Origin: Byssovorax sp.
Lineage (GTDB): Bacteria > Myxococcota_A > Polyangia > Polyangiales > Polyangiaceae
Length of the DNA: 64,000 nt
NCBI GenBank assembly: GCA_025362495.1
Contig: JANYGI010000218.1
Span: forward strand, 45,120-109,119
Direction of reading: 5' to 3'
Shown here: piece after piece, positions 58,602-64,000 of the stretch
Layout: every line of letters begins with the position of its first letter
Numbering within the stretch: the stretch's first letter is position 1
The notes under the pieces: model-generated
What the model saw: only the letters and a program-made list of their open reading frames with translations
Told to the model about the DNA's origin: nothing
Databases searched by the model: none
Translations under genes and position numbers: made by a program

Positions 58602-60941
58602 ATGCGGATCCTGTCGCGGTTCTTGGCCAAGCTCAGTCGATCGAACGAGGTGCGATCCGGGGCCCTGCGCGGGGGCCTCGCGGCGAGCATCCTGCTCGCA
58701 TCCTCGGTCGCTGCGGCCCAGCCCACGCCGACCAAACCGACGGCGCCGGCCAAGCCGACTGCCCCCGCGAAGCCGACGACGCCGGCCAGGCCGACGGTGA
58801 AGCCCGAAGGCGCGAAGGCCGCGCCGCCGCCCGCCGACGCCGCGCCCGCGACCGGTCAAACCGGCGCTGCGGCCGCCGGCGCGCAGACCGGCGCTGCTCC
58901 TGCCGCGGCGCCTCCGCCTGCCGGCGCGGCTCCCGCTCCCGCGCCTGCGCCGAAGCCCGACGAGCCGCTGCTGCCGCCCGAGACCGGCGTCGTCACCGTC
59001 GCGCCGTCGCCCGCGCCCACCGCGCCGATCACCCCCGCGCAGCCCGCGCCCACGCCCATGGCGGCTCCGCCCGCGGCCGGCGACGAGCCCGCGAAAGACG
59101 ACAAACCGCTCGTGAAGATCGGCGGCGATCGCCCCCAGGGCATCGGCGATGTCGGCGCCCGCCCGAGCGACGTCTACGCCGAGGACTGGTGGACGCAGGC
59201 GCGCCCCGTCTTCGAGATCCACGGCTACTACCGCGTCCGCGCCGAGCTCTTTCACAACTTCGCGCTCGGCCGCAAGGACCAGAACAACGCGCTCTGGCCG
59301 CAGCCCGCCGACAACGACTACACCGATCCCACCAACACCACGCACAGCGCGGGTGGCCCGCAGGGCGTCAACAAGGGCCTCTGCGGCGACAACCCGATCA
59401 CCGGCCAGGGCACCCCCTGCGCCGACAACACCCAGGCGGGCGCGAACATGCGCTTCCGCATCAACCCCGAGCTGCACATCAGCGACAACCTGCGGGTGAT
59501 GGCGCAGATCGACATGCTCGACAACGTGGTGCTCGGGTCGACGCCCGAGGGCTACTACAACGTGCCCTCGTCGTCGGGCGGCTACGCCGTCGGCGCGCGC
59601 GGCGGCTACACGCCGACGGGCGCGTTCGCGAGCACGCAGTGGGCCCCGGTCGCGGGCGTCAACAGCACCCAGAACTCGATCACCGTCAAGCGCGCCTGGG
59701 GCGAGTACGTCACCCCGGTCGGTCTCCTCCGCTTCGGCCGCATGCCCAGCCACTGGGGCCTCGGGATCCTCGCCAACGGCGGCGACGGGCACGACTCCGA
59801 TTGGCAGTCCACGTCCGACCGGATCATGCTCGTGACCGGCATCAAGAAGTGGGATCTCTACTTCGCCGGCGCGTGGGACTTCGCCAACGAGGGCGCCACC
59901 AGCGCGCGCCTCGGGCAGCAGCAAGGCCAGCCGTACGATCTCAACCAGCTCGACGACGTGAACCAGTTCGTCCTCGTCGCCGTGCGCCGACGCAACCCCG
60001 AGCTGCAGCGGCTCGAGCTCGCCAAGGGGCAGGCCGTCATCAACGGCGGCGTGTACTTCGTCTTCCGCAACCAGGTCCTCGCGAACGATCAGAGCGGCGG
60101 CAACGAGTCGAAATCGCCGACGATCACCGGCCAGACGACGACGCAGTCCGCCTCCGACGCGGTCCGCCTCGGCCTCACCCGCCGCAACGCCCGCGCCTAC
60201 ATCCCCGATCTCTGGCTCCAGTTCCTCTACCGGAAGTTCCGCTTCGAGGCCGAGGCCGCGGCGATCATCGGCTCGATGGATAGCCTCGAGCCCGTGGGCG
60301 GCGGCTACAACGCCAAGCTCGGCAACTACAAGATCCGGCAGTTCGGCCTCGCGGCGCAGAGCGAGTTCCGCGCGATGGAGGACAAGCTCCGCATCCAGTT
60401 CGGCTTCGGCTACGCCACGGGCGACTCGGATCTCGACTCCCTCGCGGCGACCGAGAACGGCCTCCAGCCCCAGAAGACGCAGGACCGCACGTTCTCCGAG
60501 TTCCGCTTCCACCCGGATTACCGCGTCGACTTGATCCTCTTCCGCAACATCCTCACGCGGGTCGAGGGCGCGTACTACTTCCGTCCTTCGGTCGAGTACG
60601 ACTTCACGCGCGACCGCAACGGGCAGCGCCTCGGCGGCGGCGGCGCCCTCATCTGGAGCCGAGCGAGCGAGTTCGTCCAGACCCCGGGCCACGCGCGCGA
60701 CCTCGGCGTCGAGCTCGATTTCAAGCTCTATTACCAGTCGAAAGACGGCGCCCTCAACGACGATCCCGATCGCATGGGCGGCTTCTTCACCTCGCTCGAG
60801 TACGGCGTGATGTTCCCGCTCGCGGGCTTCAACTACCTGCCGGGCGAGCTCGCCCGCGCGGCGACGAACGGCGTCAAAGCCGACGCGCTCAGCACCGCCA
60901 CCGCCCAGACGCTGCGCTGGTACCTCGGCATCCTGTTCTAG
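58602..60941 (+). CDS. TIGR04551 family outer-membrane protein
   Basis: A 779-residue exported protein: signal peptide to VAAAQ (39/40), then a long Ala/Pro/Thr-rich linker to about residue 175. The C-terminal 600 residues look like a porin-type beta barrel with alternating strands and many aromatics (WWTQARPVFEIHGYYRVRAE, FNPE/FRINPELHISDNLRVM, SHWGLGILANGGDG, RVDLILFRNILTRVEGAYYF). This matches TIGR04551, a family of myxobacterial outer-membrane proteins of unknown cargo; I assign it from memory of the family. The chain ends in LRWYLGILF, an aromatic C-terminal strand as expected of a barrel. Confidence 0.88.
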   Translation: MRILSRFLAKLSRSNEVRSGALRGGLAASILLASSVAAAQPTPTKPTAPAKPTAPAKPTTPARPTVKPEGAKAAPPPADAAPATGQTGAAAAGAQTGAAPAAAPPPAGAAPAPAPAPKPDEPLLPPETGVVTVAPSPAPTAPITPAQPAPTPMAAPPAAGDEPAKDDKPLVKIGGDRPQGIGDVGARPSDVYAEDWWTQARPVFEIHGYYRVRAELFHNFALGRKDQNNALWPQPADNDYTDPTNTTHSAGGPQGVNKGLCGDNPITGQGTPCADNTQAGANMRFRINPELHISDNLRVMAQIDMLDNVVLGSTPEGYYNVPSSSGGYAVGARGGYTPTGAFASTQWAPVAGVNSTQNSITVKRAWGEYVTPVGLLRFGRMPSHWGLGILANGGDGHDSDWQSTSDRIMLVTGIKKWDLYFAGAWDFANEGATSARLGQQQGQPYDLNQLDDVNQFVLVAVRRRNPELQRLELAKGQAVINGGVYFVFRNQVLANDQSGGNESKSPTITGQTTTQSASDAVRLGLTRRNARAYIPDLWLQFLYRKFRFEAEAAAIIGSMDSLEPVGGGYNAKLGNYKIRQFGLAAQSEFRAMEDKLRIQFGFGYATGDSDLDSLAATENGLQPQKTQDRTFSEFRFHPDYRVDLILFRNILTRVEGAYYFRPSVEYDFTRDRNGQRLGGGGALIWSRASEFVQTPGHARDLGVELDFKLYYQSKDGALNDDPDRMGGFFTSLEYGVMFPLAGFNYLPGELARAATNGVKADALSTATAQTLRWYLGILF

Positions 60942-61060
60942 GCTGCTCGCTCGCTCACCTGGGTGAGGCTGCCTATCGCGGCCTCTCCCGCTCCCCCGCC
61001 ACCTCCGCTCGAGCCCGACCATCGAACCCGCCTACGTGGGGCTCGTGTAGGGCTTGGTGC

Positions 61061-61078
61061 GTACGATTTACGCAAAAG
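61061..61078 (+). promoter_or_regulatory. conserved upstream element GTACGATTTACGCAAAAG
   Basis: Lies 106 bases before the HEAT-repeat gene. A close match, GTTACAATTTACACAAAAG, lies 122 bases before the gene at 62859. The shared core [AG]ATTTAC[AG]CAAAAG in otherwise GC-rich DNA suggests a promoter or activator site used by both. The factor is unknown. Confidence 0.4.
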
Positions 61079-61166
61079 CGACTTAGCTGGCTTGATCCCG
61101 GGGCCCCACCCACCGATTATCCCGGCCGCTCATCACGGGGGCGCGTCGGGCTGGAGGGTAGGCCGT

Positions 61167-62009
61167 ATGGTGGCTCGTCTCACTCAACGGACGCTCGTCC
61201 GCCTTGGAATCGTCGCGGCGCTCGTCTTCGGCAACGTCTCGGCGTCCGTCGCGCAGGACGACAGCAGCGCCTTCCGCGATCTCGCGATCGGCACGGATTT
61301 CCGGCTCCGGGTCGCCGCGGCGCTCGCCCTCGGGAAATCGACGAGCCCCGGCGCGCGGCCCGCGCTCGAGAAGGCCCTCGGCGATCCCAACCCGGCGGTG
61401 CGCGCCGCCGCGGCCGCGGGGCTCGGCGCCATCGGCGATGCGGGCGCGCTCGTCGCGCTCAAGCAGGCCCTCGCGCGCGAGTCGACGCCCAACGTCCAGG
61501 CCCAGTTCGAGACCACGATCAAGCGCCTCGGCGCGACCAAGAGCAGCAAGGCCAACCTCAGCAAGCCACGCTTCCTGATCGCGCTCGGCCACCTCGAGAA
61601 CCGATCGAGCATCACCTCGCCCGAGGTCGTGACGGCGCTCAAGGCCGCGACGCGCGCGAAGATGGCGGCCGTCCCCGGGATCGAGATCCTCACCGACGGG
61701 ACCGACATCGCCGCCGCGAGCAAGACCCGCAACCTGCCGGCGTTCACCGTCGACGGCTCGCTCACCGAGCTCGCGAAGAAGCAGAGCGCCGGCGGGGTGA
61801 GCTACTCGGCCCGCGTCGAGTATTTGATCCGCAAGATGCCCGAGCAGTCGCTCAAGGGCACCATGAGCGGCAACGCGCAGGCCCAGGCCGACACCAGGGA
61901 AATCCGCGGCCAGACCGAGCTCGCGCAGCTCCAGATCGACGCCGTGGGCGCGGCGATCGACAGCGCCTTGCGCGGCGCCTCTCCTGCCCTGGAAGCCGCC
62001 GCGCGCTGA
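61167..62009 (+). CDS. secreted HEAT-repeat protein
   Basis: A 280-residue protein starting at ATG 61167 after a GGAGGG site; the longer ORF is discarded. A signal peptide ends near SASVAQ (30). Residues about 35-120 are HEAT repeats (DFRLRVAAALALGKSTSPGARPALEKALGDPNPAVRAAAAAGLG). The rest is an alpha/beta domain (FLIALGHLENRSSITSPEVV, TVDGSLTELAKKQSAGGVSY) of unknown kind. HEAT repeats mediate protein contacts, so a periplasmic scaffold is a fair guess. It converges with the next small lipoprotein gene, 10 bp apart. Confidence 0.82.
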   Translation: MVARLTQRTLVRLGIVAALVFGNVSASVAQDDSSAFRDLAIGTDFRLRVAAALALGKSTSPGARPALEKALGDPNPAVRAAAAAGLGAIGDAGALVALKQALARESTPNVQAQFETTIKRLGATKSSKANLSKPRFLIALGHLENRSSITSPEVVTALKAATRAKMAAVPGIEILTDGTDIAAASKTRNLPAFTVDGSLTELAKKQSAGGVSYSARVEYLIRKMPEQSLKGTMSGNAQAQADTREIRGQTELAQLQIDAVGAAIDSALRGASPALEAAAR

Positions 62010-62019
62010 AGCGACGCGG

Positions 62020-62529
62020 CTAGTTGATCGTCGGCGGCGTGGGCGGCGGGGCGTTCTCGTCGAGCCAGCAGCCGGCCTCGGGGGGCAGCACGAACTTGAT
62101 CGTGCGCGAGGCCGCGTCGCCCTTCTTCGTGATCAGCTTCTCGGTCTTGTAGACGGGCGCCTCGCACTCGATGGTCGGCACGCCGTGCTCGATCGGATAC
62201 GGCCCGAGGCGGCCCGCGCACTGCGCCCAGTCGATCTGGTACTCGGCGTCGGCGTCGGGCAGCGGGATCATCGTGCTCGGCGCCTTCGGGCTCGCGAGGC
62301 CGGTGAGGATCTTCTGCGCGACGACCTTCCTGTCCGCGAGCACCGTGAGCACCACCGGCCTGCGCATCCCGCCGTGCATCTTCGCGTGCGTCGCGACGAT
62401 CTCGTAGTCGTTGCAGACCGTCTCGTGATCGATGGGCGAGGGCACCGGCTGGCCGCTGGTGCAGGCCGCGAGGATCAGGGCCGCCGGGAGGGCGAAGGCG
62501 AGCGCGGAGCGCAGGAGGGGAGCGTTCAC
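62020..62529 (-). CDS. small putative lipoprotein
   Basis: A 169-residue predicted lipoprotein (lipobox LAAC, Cys23). The mature part has three further cysteines (VCNDYEIV, WAQCAGRL, IECEAPV, GCWLDE) and reads as a small beta-sandwich (RRPVVLTVLADRKVVAQKIL). The C-terminus is Pro/Thr-rich. No family is recognised. It is single and leftward, 329 bases from the next rightward gene, with its promoter presumably in that palindrome-bearing spacer. Confidence 0.75.
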   Translation of the reverse strand: MNAPLLRSALAFALPAALILAACTSGQPVPSPIDHETVCNDYEIVATHAKMHGGMRRPVVLTVLADRKVVAQKILTGLASPKAPSTMIPLPDADAEYQIDWAQCAGRLGPYPIEHGVPTIECEAPVYKTEKLITKKGDAASRTIKFVLPPEAGCWLDENAPPPTPPTIN

Positions 62530-62637
62530 GATCGGGAGATTTGTTCGGCGCGCGCTCGCGCGTCAAGCGTCGCGCGCGGGCGAGGCCACTCCGCGGTCAA
62601 CGCGGCGGAGTCGGCCGCGCGGCGCCCGCGCGCGGCG

Positions 62638-62735
62638 CTGGAGCCCTCCAGTCCCGGACCGCGCAAGGCGCTTCTGGCTCTGGAGGCCTCCAGCGCCGCG
62701 CTGGGCAACTGGGATCCGTCGCTGGAGCCCTCCAG
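62638..62735. repeat. three palindromes spaced exactly 42 bp
   Basis: CTGGAG-CC-CTCCAG at 62638, CTGGAG-GC-CTCCAG at 62680 and CTGGAG-CC-CTCCAG at 62722, each 14 bp with a 6-bp stem. The spacers differ. A decayed fourth copy may begin at 62763 (CTCCAGCGCTCCA). The array precedes the gene at 62859 and abuts the ATTTAC element; 42 bp is four helical turns, so equal spacing would put each copy on the same face of the DNA. Confidence 0.8.
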
Positions 62736-62736
62736 T

Positions 62737-62755
62737 GTTACAATTTACACAAAAG
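62737..62755 (+). promoter_or_regulatory. conserved upstream element GTTACAATTTACACAAAAG
   Basis: Second copy of the element described at 61061. It starts two bases after the last palindrome of the array and 122 bases before the ATG at 62859. Its AT-rich core stands out in its surroundings. Confidence 0.4.
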
Positions 62756-62858
62756 ATCGCGACTCCAGCGCTCCACCCGCATTCCTGTTGCGCGCGACTG
62801 GCATCGTGACGGACGCTACGTCCCGCTCGCTTCTCCACACCCAGCTCGGGAGCACGTC

Positions 62859-63599
62859 ATGGATCGGCCCCTCATCAATCGCACCACGTACGGAGACGCC
62901 ATCGTCGCCCGCTTCACCGACCTCGCCCTCCCGAAGGAGCTGAAACCAGACTTCGCGGCGTTCAAGGCGCAGCACGGCGCGTTCCTGAAGCATGGCGGTC
63001 TCGTCAACAAAGCGGAGCTCGCCTACGACGCTGTCGCCACGAAGGTCGCGAAGCTCGACGCCGGCCGCGACAAGACGATCCTCACGCTCGCCGACAAGCT
63101 CCCTGCCGCGGGCCTCGGCGCGCGCACCAACCCCTTTGCGCGCTTCTCGAAGTATGCGCCCACGAAGCTCGTGACCCTGCCCTACGTGGCGGAGACCGCG
63201 GAGATCCGATCGCTCCTCTCTGGCCTCCAGGGCGAGAGTCTGCCGAAAGACATCGCCGCGCTCTGCGCCGAAGGCGCCAAGCAGAACGATGCTGTCGAGT
63301 CCGCGCTGGCCGGCCTGTCTTCCCCGCTCGCCACCCTCAACGAAGCTCGCTCGAAGCGCGACGCTTCAATCCCCGACTGGGAGAAGCACTATCGCCGCCT
63401 CAAGGACGCTTCCAAGGTGGCTTATCGCGACGAGGCGGGCCGCTTCGAGGCGCTGTTCGCACAGCCGGACGCCGTGCTGACGCACACGCGGCCGAAGGCA
63501 CGGAAGGCGACCGCCAAGGTGGTTGCAGCGCCGGAGGGCGGGGCGATGGCTCCGGCAGCGGCGAAGAAGGCCAAGGCGAAGCCCCGGCGCGGGCGCTGA
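62859..63599 (+). CDS. hypothetical protein with Lys/Arg-rich tail
   Basis: A 246-residue cytoplasmic protein starting at ATG 62859 (MDRPLINRTTYGDAI); the upstream ORF extension is repeat-derived. The body is helical (DAIVARFTDLALPKELKPDF, AELAYDAVATKVAKLD, SIPDWEKHYRRLKDASKVAY). The final 35 residues are Lys/Ala/Arg-rich (KKAKAKPRRGR), suggesting nucleic acid contact. No known domain. A palindrome array and an ATTTAC element lie upstream. Confidence 0.75.
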   Translation: MDRPLINRTTYGDAIVARFTDLALPKELKPDFAAFKAQHGAFLKHGGLVNKAELAYDAVATKVAKLDAGRDKTILTLADKLPAAGLGARTNPFARFSKYAPTKLVTLPYVAETAEIRSLLSGLQGESLPKDIAALCAEGAKQNDAVESALAGLSSPLATLNEARSKRDASIPDWEKHYRRLKDASKVAYRDEAGRFEALFAQPDAVLTHTRPKARKATAKVVAAPEGGAMAPAAAKKAKAKPRRGR

Positions 63600-63650
63600 G
63601 AGACGCGACCGGAGCGGCGTCACACGATGACGAGGCGCTCCGGGCTGCCC

Positions 63651-64000
63651 TCAGTGGAGCAGACGCTTCAGCTCCTCGAGCTGCTCCGGCGTGAGCCCTG
63701 CGATGCGCTGTGCCGGGGTCAAGCCCGCTATCAGCTGCTGCACTGGACGGGCCGCGAGCAGCTGCTCTGCGGGGAGACCCGCGAGCCGCTCCTCCGACGA
63801 GAGCATGCCCAGCAGAGCTTTCAGCGCCTCGTGCTGGGCCTTCTGGAACTCCTCGTTGTCCTTGGTCGCCATGATGCCTCGCGCTCGCTTGAACTGCTCG
63901 ACCTGCTGGAAGAGCCAAATGTACACGCGGGCTTCCTCGCGATCCAGCTGCCTCACGGCCTCGGGGTGCGCGAGGTAGCCGCGCGAGAACGAGAACAGCA
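63651..64000 (-). CDS. partial hypothetical protein with LAGL-PEQ repeats
   Basis: The frame is open to the window edge, so the N-terminus is missing. It reads FSRGYLAHPEAVRQLDREEARVY, a Lys/Glu-rich helix, then repeated leucine-rich units of the form L-x-G-L-x-P/A-E/A-Q (RLAGLPAEQLL, LIAGLTPAQRIAGLTPEQLEEL). Such units close many PD-(D/E)XK nuclease-like (Rpn/transposase-type) and hypothetical proteins; the assignment is tentative because the catalytic part would lie outside. A GTG at 63956 is only the first possible internal start. Confidence 0.6.
   Translation of the reverse strand, partial: LFSFSRGYLAHPEAVRQLDREEARVYIWLFQQVEQFKRARGIMATKDNEEFQKAQHEALKALLGMLSSEERLAGLPAEQLLAARPVQQLIAGLTPAQRIAGLTPEQLEELKRLLH

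Noticed and set aside
58266..61022. N-terminal extension of the OmpA ORF to a 1626-residue protein
   Set aside because: It is antisense to the TIGR04551 gene; a signal peptide and ribosome site mark the true start at 58265.

Overview
The window is very GC-rich and almost fully coding. It looks like chromosomal DNA of a myxobacterium, most likely of the Sorangium/Polyangium type. The evidence is the gene content: eukaryote-like Ser/Thr kinases (one fused to an AAA/TPR module), a MYXO-CTERM protein, a TIGR04551 outer-membrane protein, many lipoproteins whose lipobox is followed by Ser/Gly/Ala/Pro-rich linkers, and many proteins with MopE-type, FG-GAP or thrombospondin-3 metal-binding repeats. 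This assignment comes from content only; there is no rRNA or tRNA gene to confirm it.

Layout. 0-8.5 kb: a tightly coupled plus-strand type VI secretion operon (TIGR02270 HEAT protein, DUF2169 protein, adaptor-like linker protein, two VgrG spikes, a DUF6484 protein). A CobB-like sirtuin follows 22 bp later. 9.2-16.5 kb: cytochrome P450, ArsC/Spx-like protein, Cys-rich lipoprotein, NAD(P)H-binding oxidoreductase, and a coupled kinase / TPR-membrane protein / lipoprotein operon. 16.5-20.7 kb: a 1376-residue kinase with a cyclase-like region, an AAA ATPase and TPR helices. 20.8-33.4 kb: surface and secreted proteins (choice-of-anchor L lipoprotein with a 24-bp tandem repeat, a GH135-like Sph4 protein, a hydrolase-like lipoprotein, a frame-disrupted secreted protein, two FG-GAP/IPT lipoproteins, one with a C-type lectin domain, and a CHAP/MYXO-CTERM protein). 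33.5-38.4 kb: an AraC-type regulator and then a scarred stretch. It holds an HsdM N-terminal relic fused in frame to a lipoprotein gene, a PIN-domain ORF running into that gene, palindrome repeats, and the 3' fragment of another gene. 38.4-43.6 kb: alaS, a Cys-rich lipoprotein and a metallophosphoesterase. 43.7-47 kb: a MopE-repeat/DNRLRE protein interrupted by an in-frame TGA exactly where its sister repeat has a Cys. 47.3-56 kb: two coupled giant VIT/VWA/TPR proteins, one anchored by a transmembrane helix and one a lipoprotein. 56-64 kb: an OmpA/TSP3 protein, the TIGR04551 protein, a HEAT-repeat protein, a small lipoprotein, a second palindrome array, a hypothetical protein and a partial ORF at the right edge.

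How the genes work together. The first operon builds the puncturing tip of a contractile injection machine. The kinases and the VIT/VWA pair point to signalling and envelope-spanning assemblies. Most of the rest is a repeat-rich, probably calcium-binding surface and secreted proteome. The observations most worth a second look are the HsdM relic fusion, the TGA-for-Cys interruption, the VIT/VWA pair, and two palindrome arrays of unrelated sequence that share a 42-43 bp period. I found no intact, clearly new multi-gene defence or biosynthetic system.
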